From Rugosimonospora acidiphila (GTDB taxonomy: Bacteria > Actinomycetota > Actinomycetes > Mycobacteriales > Micromonosporaceae): a stretch of DNA of 64,000 nucleotides. The translations under genes and the position numbers were made by a program. The stretch lies in NCBI RefSeq assembly GCF_039543385.1, contig NZ_BAABJQ010000007.1, positions 1 through 64,000 on the forward strand, given 5' to 3'. This document shows, piece by piece, positions 52,701 to 60,274 of this stretch (its first letter is position 1; every line of letters begins with the position of its first letter). The notes below the pieces were generated by a model. That model worked only from the letters and a program-made list of their open reading frames with translations. It was not told where the DNA came from and searched no databases.

Positions 52701-55700
52701 AACAACGGAATCGGCCAGAACCACGGCAAGTGCGTGGAGGTCGCGCTCATCTCCGACCGCCTCGGGGATCTGCAACGGCAGTGGGAGGAGGCCGGCAGCC
52801 CGGGCGACTTCGCCGACTACGCCCGGGAGCACCTCGACGGCAGCCTGATGTCGACGCACTGGGTCGGCGACTCGAAGTACCAGGAGCACGGCGACTACGC
52901 GCCGCCCTGCCGCAGCTGCGACCCGCTGCTGAGGGACTTCGGGGTGACGCCGGTGGATCCGCGCGACGGGACCGGGCCGCTCGGCCACGACCCGAACGGG
53001 CCGGGCGGCACGGACGACGGCCCGCCGCCCCCACTCGGATCGCAGGACCCGCACGGCCCCGGGGGAGGCGGCCGGCCGGAGCAACCCGCACCACCCGGCG
53101 ACCTCGGCTCGATCGGGCACGGCGTACCCCTGGAGGACACCCGGGCGTACGGCGCGGAACTGGCCCCGCCGCACCCCCAGGACCAGGAGATCCTGGAAGC
53201 GCTGATACCCCGGGATCGCCACGGGTGGCCACAACTGCACCCCGACCCCCGTCGGGGCGACTGGGCCGGGCGGGTCAACGACGGCGGCCCGAAGGTGGCG
53301 GGGCGCTCGAACAACTGCGTCGACGTGTCCCTGTCGTTCCTGTCCAGCTGGTACGGGGACCCGACGGTGGCGGCGTCGCTGGTCGACGCGAACGTCAACG
53401 GCGAGGCTCGTGGCGCCTCCCGGATTACGGGCTGGATCCAGTCGAGCTGGGATTACCATGGCACCGATCCGGCCGGGCTCGACGAGGTGGCGGCGCGCCT
53501 GAGGCAGGCGGGTCCGGGATCCTCCGCCGTGGTGGTGGTGGAGTGGGAGTCGCGGGACACCGGCCACGCGTTCAACGCCGTCAACGTCGACGGCACGATC
53601 GTCTGGGTCGACGCGCAGGTCGATGTCGTGACCGATGCCGGACCGATCCACGGCTCGGACGTCTCCGGTGTCTGGTCGATCGTCCTGGACTCCGACGCCA
53701 ACGTGTTCACCCCGGATGCGGTACCGGAGGAGTCGGCGCCGGCCCACGGGCTGCTGGACCTGAGCCTCCCGGTCGACGACGGTGCGACGGACGCGACGCT
53801 GGAGTTCACGCTCACGCCGGAGGACTCCCCGACCCTACCGAGGGCCCCCGATGCCCTGCCGACGTTGCGGTACGACGACCACGCACCGACCACCGATTCC
53901 GTGTGGGACGGGCAGCGGCCGTACAGCGAAGGCGACCGGGGCCCCTCGATACCGGCGCAGCGCGAGCCCTCCGCGGCCGAGCGGCTTGCGCCCGACGGAC
54001 GGCACGCCGTGCCAGACGAGTACCTTCCTCGGCATCAACGCCCGCTGACGGATGACGGCTCGCGGCTGGAGCGCTCGCCCTGGGACGCCCGCGACCCGGC
54101 AGATCAGCGTGCTCCCTTCGACGACCGCGCCGCGTTTGATCGGCAGGGTCCGTTTGATCAACGGGGTCCGGTGGATGACCGCGGCCCGTATGACGATCGC
54201 GGTCTGCTGGATCGGCGGGGGCTCGCGCCGGATCGTGGCACGTTCGATCAGCGTGGTCCGGTCGATGATCGGGGTCCGTTCGAGGATCGCGCCGCGTTTG
54301 ATCGGCAGGGTCCGTTCGATCAGCGAGGTCCGTTTGATCAGCGGGGTCCGGTGGATGACCGCGGCCCGTATGACGATCGCGGTCCGTTGGATCGGCGGGG
54401 GCTCGCGCCGGATCGTGGCACGTTCGATCAGCGTGGTCTGTTGGATGATCGGGGTCCGTTCGAGGATCGCGCCGCGTTTGATCGGCAGGGTCCGTTTGAC
54501 CAGCGAGGTCCGTTCGATCAGCGAGGTCCGTTTGATCAGCGGGGTCCGGTGGATGACCGCGGCCCGTATGACGATCGCGGTCCGCTGGATCGGCGGGGGC
54601 TCGCGCCGGACCGTGGCACGTTCGATCAGCGTGGTCTGTTGGATGACCGTGGCCCGTCGGATGACCGTGGTCCGTTCGACGATCGGAGTGGGTTCGATCA
54701 GCGCGGGCCGGTCGATGACCGGGGCAGATTCGATGACCGGGGCAGATTCGATGACCGCGGGTTCGATGATCGTGGCTCGGGGGGTCGGCACGTCAGGACG
54801 GACGGGCCGCCGTTGCCGGGGCGGGAGTACGGCGGCCTGCCGCCGGAGGCGCCCGGTGGGGATCAGGAGCCGGCCGTCCAGGCCGGTGAGCTGCCCGGGT
54901 CGCAGCCAGACGCGGCGACGTGGACCGAGGCCGACCTGACCCTTACCAGCGATATGACGCCCCGGTACAGCGATCCGATGTGGCAGGACGCCCAGGGCGG
55001 GTACCACTACCCCGGTGATCGGCTGGACACCTATCGGCTCCTGGATGGACGGCTCAGGGGGCCGCATGGCGGGTTCGTCGACGATCCCCGCCCCAGCGAC
55101 CTGGTCGACATCGACGTCCGGGCGGAGCTGGGACCGGCCAGCGAGCACGTGCTGTCCACGGACCCGGACTCGCTGCGGGGCGATGCGGCCGAGGGGGTAC
55201 GGCGCGCGTCGCAGGCGTGGCACGAGGCCGATGACCGCCTGCGGGTCAGTGCGGCCACACGTGACGGACTCATCGACGATGTGAACACGTTCATCGCGCA
55301 GAACGCGGAGGGCGACCGGCCGCCACGGGTGTTCACCGCCGGCGACTTCAACAAGTTGAATCTCAAGGACACCATCCGAAGACTGAGAGACACGTACGAC
55401 GTCGATCCCCAGGTGATCCGCGAGCTGGAGACGGCGTCGAGGGCGGCGACGCGCGCGCACGGCGACCGCACCCGGGCGACCAACGAGGCCGGCATGCACG
55501 CGGGCGTGGATTTCCTCCGGTCGATGCTGGCGGGGGAGGGCGACGAGGCGGGCCGGGTACAGGTCTTCGGCGATCCGACGGGCAAGTCCCGGGCCGGCGA
55601 GTTGGACATCGTCGGTCTGCGGTGGGACCCGGACCGGCCGGACCAGGCCCAGTTGACGATCGTCGAGGCCAAGGGCGGGGACGAGGGCAAGCTCGGTACG

Positions 55701-56102
55701 CGCATCGTCCTCGACGCGGGAAGGGTGCAGCAGGGCAGCGCGCCATACCTCGGGCATTTTCTCGGGGCTGACGAAATCCTGCGACAGCTGTACCGGGAAA
55801 ACCCCGGTCTGGTCGAGGCGGTTCGTAGCGGTGCGGTATGGCTGACCTACTTCAAGGTCAAGCAGGAGATCGTGCCGCGCCTGCCCGGCGTCGGGCCCGA
55901 CGGCCAGCCCGTGGTACCGATGCCCGAGCGGCTCATCGCCGAGGTACGGCAGTTCCTCTTCACCCGCCCGGACAACCAACTGGACCCGTCCCGGGTGCAC
56001 TTTCCCGGCGACCCGGAGCCCGGAGCCGAGCCGCACCCGGCCGCGGACCAGGATGCGGCCGCCGAGTCAGGCATGACCGATCGGGAGCACGGGCAGCCGT
56101 GA
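49788..56102 (+). CDS. Polymorphic toxin: WXG-like head with three candidate warheads
   Basis: The product has 2104 residues from ATG 49788. Residues 1-110 are a WXG-like hairpin (TAWGGEAGQAFNDYW, W66). A transmembrane segment follows at about 115-140 and a helical Gly-rich region to about 320. A long low-complexity part (about 325-880) comes next. Domain 1 (about 885-1055) is a YwqJ-type deaminase with C982-V-E984 and P-C1041-R-S-C1044. Domain 2 (about 1165-1290) is a Tox-PL papain-like fold with C1177 (NNCVD), H1260 (GHAFN) and D1275 (WVDAQ). A hexapeptide repeat region (1440-1663) precedes domain 3 (about 1880-2065), a PD-(D/E)xK-like nuclease candidate with E1938/D1940 (GELDIVG) and E1960-A-K1962. 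It is probably exported by ESX-B against competitors. Two small genes directly downstream are candidate chaperone or immunity factors. Confidence 0.8.
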   Translation: MAIDRPDLTPFGWLFEAICIVGGGSAWPDGDEDVLRDLANAWGDLANLLNTGLADADNAAVRVLTAWGGEAGQAFNDYWNALAIRPDSGLPQIIDAAQNFSDAIDDAAMQIEYAKLILTITLLVTVITVAICQMLAAITFGGSEGAAAAEVAAARTVAGQVFQRLLAWIGRSVVRKVIAKFAVKFVVHEVQQVVVQVGSDYLAQEIQIHEGTRKSLDTDSLKNSLVSAGITGALTFPASMVNLKLPKTWQTMGTKILIHSVSNAIAMPASQVLATGLTTHDWSWDNLTEGMSLSTFLDAAAMGGGMAGIGIATEHAKSRSTPVVEEFAPAAGDKATLGPTTTDAPDVTRTPDVTSSPDLTGSPDVTGSPELAPDLTGSPTERSTGSPDTTTAGTDGAAGEQGSGGAPVVTVTTQEGGSGSYTTANEPTTTSTAGAGTTGGSTRADTSGAGTGGGARSGAQSGMGDSATRAGAGDGTAQSARASAADDGRSIAPETDEPTGGSVSAPAAGTGVDAGRGGVEAATDGSAATESAAPGDRTAQSAPAPADRAAVPADGRTAPVDGQAVPANGRAASADGAAVPVEGRALSADGRAASVDGRAASVDGRALPTDGRAVPVEGEAAPADGGAASAGGRGVAADASREASAPGDRAGDPTRSGVPASDRTVDRPADGARTDQRAPASTRTDSPRPGDTGPNSSRPADSRPADSRPADSRPGESRPGDTRPGDTRSADSRSGDKRAGGDRSDSKKADAGQVVAAAVPLVAERSGELALAGAGSGDRTGPPERLGGAGDGTTATHDGTAATRSDAGPPDQRTPTGEGRDGGGGNGGEGGGGGGGDEGPPPVSGEHPGNGLPARPSSTETAAGTRSYEGPPQRFEGDPASDEAKRAVTASSRTFADSVRDRMNEEELGTKNRVRVSGAMLSDEDGANTIRTHSSMRPIRTSDGSEPVQPRVHPEVQRVLDRIKADAEGDPNNGIGQNHGKCVEVALISDRLGDLQRQWEEAGSPGDFADYAREHLDGSLMSTHWVGDSKYQEHGDYAPPCRSCDPLLRDFGVTPVDPRDGTGPLGHDPNGPGGTDDGPPPPLGSQDPHGPGGGGRPEQPAPPGDLGSIGHGVPLEDTRAYGAELAPPHPQDQEILEALIPRDRHGWPQLHPDPRRGDWAGRVNDGGPKVAGRSNNCVDVSLSFLSSWYGDPTVAASLVDANVNGEARGASRITGWIQSSWDYHGTDPAGLDEVAARLRQAGPGSSAVVVVEWESRDTGHAFNAVNVDGTIVWVDAQVDVVTDAGPIHGSDVSGVWSIVLDSDANVFTPDAVPEESAPAHGLLDLSLPVDDGATDATLEFTLTPEDSPTLPRAPDALPTLRYDDHAPTTDSVWDGQRPYSEGDRGPSIPAQREPSAAERLAPDGRHAVPDEYLPRHQRPLTDDGSRLERSPWDARDPADQRAPFDDRAAFDRQGPFDQRGPVDDRGPYDDRGLLDRRGLAPDRGTFDQRGPVDDRGPFEDRAAFDRQGPFDQRGPFDQRGPVDDRGPYDDRGPLDRRGLAPDRGTFDQRGLLDDRGPFEDRAAFDRQGPFDQRGPFDQRGPFDQRGPVDDRGPYDDRGPLDRRGLAPDRGTFDQRGLLDDRGPSDDRGPFDDRSGFDQRGPVDDRGRFDDRGRFDDRGFDDRGSGGRHVRTDGPPLPGREYGGLPPEAPGGDQEPAVQAGELPGSQPDAATWTEADLTLTSDMTPRYSDPMWQDAQGGYHYPGDRLDTYRLLDGRLRGPHGGFVDDPRPSDLVDIDVRAELGPASEHVLSTDPDSLRGDAAEGVRRASQAWHEADDRLRVSAATRDGLIDDVNTFIAQNAEGDRPPRVFTAGDFNKLNLKDTIRRLRDTYDVDPQVIRELETASRAATRAHGDRTRATNEAGMHAGVDFLRSMLAGEGDEAGRVQVFGDPTGKSRAGELDIVGLRWDPDRPDQAQLTIVEAKGGDEGKLGTRIVLDAGRVQQGSAPYLGHFLGADEILRQLYRENPGLVEAVRSGAVWLTYFKVKQEIVPRLPGVGPDGQPVVPMPERLIAEVRQFLFTRPDNQLDPSRVHFPGDPEPGAEPHPAADQDAAAESGMTDREHGQP
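54105..54776 (+). repeat. About 37 hexapeptide repeats (18-bp units) in the toxin gene
   Basis: Residues 1440-1663 are built from six-residue units of the form D/Q-R-G-P-x-D (for example DRGPYD, QRGPFD, DRGTFD). At DNA level the units assemble into a higher-order repeat. The phrase starting CGCGTTTGATCGGCAGG occurs at 54131, 54293 and 54473, spaced by 162 and 180 bp (9 and 10 units). The near-identity of long stretches suggests recent unequal crossover or slippage. All units are in frame. Confidence 0.92.
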
Positions 56103-56208
56103 CGGGCGCGGTCGGCGGCGGCGCCGGTCGGAGTGCCGGACAAGCACCATGGGCTTCGATAGGGTGGGCGCGTGACCGAGCGCCGGCCGGCGCGGAAGGG
56201 GACCTTCG

Positions 56209-56709
56209 ATGAGGGAAGGCGACGCCATCGGCGACGAGGCTGTGGTCGGCGACGAATGGGAGCGGTTCGGCGACGCGCTGGTCGACGAGGTGGCGCGGCT
56301 GCCCGTCGAAGCGATCATGGTCCTCACCGAGCGCGGACAACCGCGCCATTTCGTGCAGTTCGTGCAGACCGGCGACCACCTGAGGGCCGAGGCGACCGGG
56401 TCCGTCGGCGGGCCGGCCGAGCCCGCGCCGGTGCGCGAGCGACGGCTGCTGGAGGCGGTGGGCTGGCGGGAGCCGCCCCCCGGCGATGCCACCCCGGCGT
56501 GGCTGTACCGGCTGCCGTGGCCAGCGACCACGGAGGAGTACCGGCGGCTGACCGACGCCGCGGTGACCGCGCTGCGCGACGTGCAGGAGGTCGCCAGGCC
56601 GTCGGATCTGAGCTACCGCTCATGGGAGCGCGGCCGCCAACGTCGGGCGCTGGGGTTACCTGGACTCGAGCCGGAGCAGGGCTACGAGCCACAGGAGGGG
56701 TCTTCATGA
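56209..56709 (+). CDS. TY-Chap-like chaperone/immunity candidate
   Basis: The product has 166 residues from ATG 56209, with GGAAGGGG upstream, 107 bp after the toxin. The pattern WERFGDALVDEVARLP ... HFVQFVQTGDHLRAEATGS ... LLEAVGWREPP ... WPATTEEYRRLTDAAVTALR ... LSYRSWERG fits the actinobacterial TY-Chap domain, related to type III chaperone-like YbjN folds. This assignment rests on my memory of the family and is moderate. Its place after the toxin argues for a role as toxin chaperone or as cognate immunity protein. Confidence 0.5.
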   Translation: MREGDAIGDEAVVGDEWERFGDALVDEVARLPVEAIMVLTERGQPRHFVQFVQTGDHLRAEATGSVGGPAEPAPVRERRLLEAVGWREPPPGDATPAWLYRLPWPATTEEYRRLTDAAVTALRDVQEVARPSDLSYRSWERGRQRRALGLPGLEPEQGYEPQEGSS

Positions 56710-56728
56710 GCTTCGATGAGGTGGGCGA

Positions 56729-57268
56729 GTGACCGAGAGCCGGCCGGTACCCGCGGGTGTGGGCGGGTGGCGCACGCTGAGCGCGGAGCAACTCCGCGCG
56801 CTGGCCCGGCGCATGATCGAGGTGGAGCCGCTGCTGCGCCGCGCCGACCAGGCGCAGATCCTGGACCGGCTGGGGTGGCGGCGCTGCGACCAGCAGGGCC
56901 CCAGCGACTATGTCGTGGACGCGGACTCCGGGCTGGGGCTGCAGGACCGGTCGGCCGAACTGTGGCTGGACGACGACGACCCGAGCCAGATCGTCACGGT
57001 CGTCGCGTTCCTGTGCGACAGCCAGCGTGGTGAGTGGTCCGCCTTCGACGCCTTCCGGCGGGACGTGTTCGCGGTGGCCAGCCGGGCACTGACCGAGGAG
57101 TTCGGCCCGCCCACCGAGACGGAGCCGGGCGAGGCACCCGAGGTGCGCTGGCGCCTGGGCACGCCGATCCTCCGGCTGTCGGACGCCCTCGCCACCGTGG
57201 TCCTGAAGCTGGAACGCGCCAGCGACTACGACGAGAACGTGGCGCTGTCGCGCGACGAGTCGGCCTGA
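56729..57268 (+). CDS. DUF6301-like small protein, immunity candidate
   Basis: The product has 179 residues from ATG 56729, 20 bp after the TY-Chap-like gene. It contains LRALARRMIEVEPLLRRADQ, ILDRLGWRRCDQ, ELWLDDDDPSQIVTVVAFLC, an alpha/beta middle, and WRLGTPILRLSDALATVVLK. The style resembles the actinobacterial DUF6301 family often found beside ESX toxins, but I cannot confirm it. It is acidic, without membrane segments, and in the last position of the toxin operon, so a cytosolic immunity protein is the simplest reading. The target domain among the three warheads is unknown. Confidence 0.45.
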   Translation: MTESRPVPAGVGGWRTLSAEQLRALARRMIEVEPLLRRADQAQILDRLGWRRCDQQGPSDYVVDADSGLGLQDRSAELWLDDDDPSQIVTVVAFLCDSQRGEWSAFDAFRRDVFAVASRALTEEFGPPTETEPGEAPEVRWRLGTPILRLSDALATVVLKLERASDYDENVALSRDESA

Positions 57269-57313
57269 ACGATCGCGGCCGACCGCGCCACCGTTCGCGG
57301 ACCCGTGGTGTGG

Positions 57314-57370
57314 GCGTCCAGCCCCGTGAAGCCGGCGTCCAGCCCGTCGTGTCGGCGTTCAGCCGCGCGG
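57314..57370 (-). repeat. Decaying ~20-bp tandem repeat at a gene end
   Basis: Three units start at 57314, 57335 and 57355, with core GCGTCCAGCCC. The last contains the stop codon of the minus-strand gene (TCA at 57359-57361). It resembles the six-unit array at the end of mycP (47375-47494) in period, in GCGT(C)(C)AG core and in position over a stop codon between convergent genes. Confidence 0.55.
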
Positions 57371-57985
57371 TGCCGGGGATGGCACCGGCGGCAGCAGGTC
57401 GGGGCGGTACAGCCGGACCCAGTCGCCGATCGGGCCGGTGATCCAGTTGCGGTCGATGACGACCAGGCGCACCGCGAGCGGCTCCAACTCCCGTCCGGAC
57501 GGCTGCCACGCGGGCCCCTGCCCGCGCTGCCGCTCCGCCTCCGAACGGGTCAGGTGCTCCGCCCGGCCCAGCAGGCCCGGGCCGGTGTTCGCGGCCACAA
57601 AGGCGGCCATCGAGCCCGCCGCGGCCGCGCGGCCCACCCCGTAGGGCGCCAGCACGGACCGCCCCCGCTGGGCCACCACCGCGATCCGCTCGACGTCCGA
57701 CCACCGCATCCGGGTGACGCCGCCGTTACGGCGTAGCAGTTCGACCCCGTACTCGGACAGGCGTACCACCTGCGACCAGCTCCGGTACCGGCTCAGGGCG
57801 ACCAGTGCGGCGACGACCGCGACCGGGAGCACGACCGACACGACCGGGCCGCCGATCACGTAGCCCACGGCCCCGCCCACGAACAGGATCAGGATGTCCG
57901 TCACCAGCCACGGGCGCAGCACCGTCTGCCAGGTCTGCGCCCAGGCGGGTCGAAACACCTCCGGCCGACCGTCCCGCATCGTCAT
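57359..57985 (-). CDS. Small membrane protein with PH-like soluble domain
   Basis: The product has 208 residues from the ATG ending at 57985, with AAGGGTGGG upstream; a GTG at 57994 adds three residues. Two hydrophobic segments near 25-65 (LVTDILILFVGGAVGYVIGG, VSVVLPVAVVAALVAL) are followed by a soluble part with VVRLSEYGVELLRRNGGVTR, MRWSDVERIAVVAQRGRSVL. This resembles bacterial PH-type domains. No family is firmly recognised. It lies between the toxin operon and the AAA+ gene on the opposite strand, 27 bp downstream of the latter, so the two are probably co-transcribed. Confidence 0.6.
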   Translation of the reverse strand: MTMRDGRPEVFRPAWAQTWQTVLRPWLVTDILILFVGGAVGYVIGGPVVSVVLPVAVVAALVALSRYRSWSQVVRLSEYGVELLRRNGGVTRMRWSDVERIAVVAQRGRSVLAPYGVGRAAAAGSMAAFVAANTGPGLLGRAEHLTRSEAERQRGQGPAWQPSGRELEPLAVRLVVIDRNWITGPIGDWVRLYRPDLLPPVPSPAPRG

Positions 57986-58012
57986 GCCGCCCACCCTTCG
58001 CGGCCGGCAGGA

Positions 58013-59695
58013 TCAGCCGGCCCCGGTCACCGTATCGACGTCAGACTTCTCGATGATCCTCAACTCGTCGAGACTGGGTCGACGCCCGAGCACCCGCAGG
58101 CGCTGCGCCTGTGCCTTGCGAACGCCCTCGAACAGCTTGCGCGCCTCCCGGGCATTGCCGAAGTTCGCGTCCCGCTCAATGGTGTCGAAGTGTAGCAGCA
58201 GGGCGGCCTCCACCTGCGTCCCTAACACGTAGTCGTCCTCCGAACACATGCGCCGCACGATGAGTACCAGCTCCGGCGGGCTGTAGTTCTCGAACACGAT
58301 CGTCTTGGAGAACCGGGACGCCAGGCCGGGGTTGGTGGACAGAAACTCGTCCATCTCGTTCGTGTACCCGGCCGCGATCACCGCTATCTCGTGGCGGTGA
58401 TCCTCCATCAGCTTCACCAGCGTGTCGATCGACTCCTGGCCGAAGTCGCCGCCGGAGCCCATCGAGCGCGACAGCGTGTACGCCTCGTCGATGAACAGCA
58501 CGCCGCCGCGGGCCTCCTCGAACGCGGCGGACGTCTTCTCCGCGGTGTGGCCCAGGTACTGGCCGACCAGGTCCCTGCGGGAGACCTCCTTGAAGGCGCC
58601 CTTGGGCAGCACGCCGAGCGCGGCCAGCAGCTTGCCGTACAGCCGGGCGACCGTGGTCTTCCCGGTGCCGGGCGCGCCGGCGAAGATGAGGTGGTGGCTC
58701 AGCCCGCCGACCGACAGGCCGGCGCTGCGCCGCCACTCGTTGACCTGGATCTCGTCGATCAGCCCGCGTACCTCGCCCTTCACCCCGGTCAGCCCGACCA
58801 TCGAGTCGAGCTCGGCGAGCAGCGCCTCCACCACCTCCGCGTCGCCGCCGGTGGCCGGCTCGGTGTCGCCGCCGCCCAGCTTGAGCGCGGGCGCGTCCGG
58901 GCGCGCGGCGATCACGGTCGGCGTGGCGCCCTCGGCGATGTCCATCCCCGGCACGCCGGTGTTCTCCACCCGGCACTCCTCGACGGAACCGGCGCAGCCG
59001 CGCGCGAACGACAGGCCGGAGCCCTGCGTGTCGTGGATCCAGCAGCGCCGGATCGTCGGCGAGCTCTGGTGGGCCACCGCGATGCCCACGTCCCCGGTCT
59101 GGGTGACCTCGCAGCCCTCGATGGTCGGGCGGCCGAACTGGTAGACGTAGACGCCGCGCCGGCCGCAGCCCTGGATCGTGGAGGCGGTGATGACCGGGGC
59201 GGCGCCGATGCGCACGATGATGCCGTCCTCGGCCACGTCGGTGATCCGACAGTCCTCGACGGTACCGGGCGCGTCCTCCATCACGATGCCGTACTGCGCG
59301 CCGGCGATCGTGCATTTGCGCAGTTCGACGCGGCCACCGGTGACGTCGACGCCGGGTCCGAAGTGGGCCGCCAGGTCGCATCCGGTCAACGACAGGTGGG
59401 TGCCGCGCGCGGTGACGACCGGCGCGTCCCCGGAGCGCAGGGTGAACCCCTCGATCACGAGCGCCGCGTCGCGGCAGCTGACCGTGGGATGGGGCATCCT
59501 CGCCGAGTCCAGCGTGACCGAGCCGCCGGACTCGGCCGCGACCAGGCGTACCCGCTTGTTGGTGAGGTAGATGGCTTCGAAATAGGTACCGGGCGCCACC
59601 GCGATCACCGAGTCGTCGGTGGCGGCGGCGAGGGCGTCGCCGATGGTGGCGTAGGCGCCGCGCTGTGCGGGCGAGACGAGGAGGGTGCGGTTCAT
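58013..59695 (-). CDS. Beta-helix/AAA+ fusion ATPase (CbxX/EccA type)
   Basis: The product has 560 residues. Residues about 1-265 form a right-handed parallel beta-helix (repeats such as VEDCRITDVAEDGIIV and IEGCEVTQTGDVGIAVAHQS, each carrying a central Cys). Residues about 290-555 are a CbxX/CfqX AAA+ domain with Walker A GAPGTGKTT (about 340), Walker B GGVLFIDEAYTL (about 401-411), and RFSKTIVFENYSPPELVLI near the sensor region. EccA proteins of ESX loci share the AAA+ part but carry TPR repeats in front. Here the beta-helix probably serves as substrate-binding module. It is a cytosolic candidate for chaperoning ESX-B substrates, divergent from the orphan toxin pair. Confidence 0.88.
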   Translation of the reverse strand: MNRTLLVSPAQRGAYATIGDALAAATDDSVIAVAPGTYFEAIYLTNKRVRLVAAESGGSVTLDSARMPHPTVSCRDAALVIEGFTLRSGDAPVVTARGTHLSLTGCDLAAHFGPGVDVTGGRVELRKCTIAGAQYGIVMEDAPGTVEDCRITDVAEDGIIVRIGAAPVITASTIQGCGRRGVYVYQFGRPTIEGCEVTQTGDVGIAVAHQSSPTIRRCWIHDTQGSGLSFARGCAGSVEECRVENTGVPGMDIAEGATPTVIAARPDAPALKLGGGDTEPATGGDAEVVEALLAELDSMVGLTGVKGEVRGLIDEIQVNEWRRSAGLSVGGLSHHLIFAGAPGTGKTTVARLYGKLLAALGVLPKGAFKEVSRRDLVGQYLGHTAEKTSAAFEEARGGVLFIDEAYTLSRSMGSGGDFGQESIDTLVKLMEDHRHEIAVIAAGYTNEMDEFLSTNPGLASRFSKTIVFENYSPPELVLIVRRMCSEDDYVLGTQVEAALLLHFDTIERDANFGNAREARKLFEGVRKAQAQRLRVLGRRPSLDELRIIEKSDVDTVTGAG

Positions 59696-59869
59696 AGCTC
59701 CTGGCTGGGTCGAAAGGGGCGGATGGGCGTCGGGTGTGTCGCCGATTCCCGATTATCGCAGTCGATCGGGCGCAGCAGGATGGTCGTCGATGCCCTTTCG
59801 GCGTCCGTCGCGGATAAGGTGTCAGGCACGAGCGTGGATGTCAGCGAAGGCGATGTCGGTGGGGAAGGC

Positions 59870-60274
59870 ATGGCGACAAGTCAGACACGAGGTACCCGGC
59901 GGCTGCCGCTGACCGCGGGCGCGCTGCTGGTCAACGGGGCCGTGTACCAGCACACGTCGGCGCGCGGCGACGGGCCGCCGGAACTGCACCCGCTGGTGCG
60001 GCGCTTCCTCCACGAACTACCCACCGAGCTGCGCGAGCGCTACGCGGGGTGGTGCGCGGAGACGGTACTGGTCTCCGACCGGCTCTACGCCGCCCAGCGT
60101 GCGGCCGGCGGTACCCTGGCCGCCAACGCGGCCCGCGCCGAGCTGTGGGGGGCGCAGCTGTCGCTGTGCTGGATCCGTGAGCCCGGAGACCCGGCGCACG
60201 GCCAGCCCGCGCGTCCGTGCCGTAGCTGCGCGGCCCTGTTGGAGTGGTTCGGTATCGAGGTGGTGGAGCAGTGA
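59870..60274 (+). CDS. Orphan YwqJ-type deaminase domain protein
   Basis: The product has 134 residues from ATG 59870; GTG 59834 is an alternative because the purine-rich GGGGAAGG lies too close to the ATG. It contains AGWCAETVLVSDRLYAAQRA and ARPCRSCAALLEWFGIEVVE, that is C-A-E and P-C-x-x-C, the zinc-binding pair of the YwqJ deaminase family. The same signatures occur in domain 1 of the large toxin (CVEVALISDRL, PPCRSC). There is no delivery domain or signal. It is followed by a SUKH-3 gene with GTGA overlap. It may be a detached toxin cassette, a store for recombination with full-length toxins, or a domesticated enzyme. Confidence 0.75.
   Translation: MATSQTRGTRRLPLTAGALLVNGAVYQHTSARGDGPPELHPLVRRFLHELPTELRERYAGWCAETVLVSDRLYAAQRAAGGTLAANAARAELWGAQLSLCWIREPGDPAHGQPARPCRSCAALLEWFGIEVVEQ

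Noticed and set aside
49626..53747. 1373-residue minus-strand open frame antisense to the toxin
   Set aside because: It mirrors the low-complexity and repeat parts of the toxin gene, has no recognisable domain, and conflicts with three conserved domains on the plus strand.
53835..56036. 733-residue minus-strand open frame with RTPLIKRTSLIERT-type repeats
   Set aside because: The repeats are the reverse complement of the hexapeptide array in the toxin; no start signal or family match.
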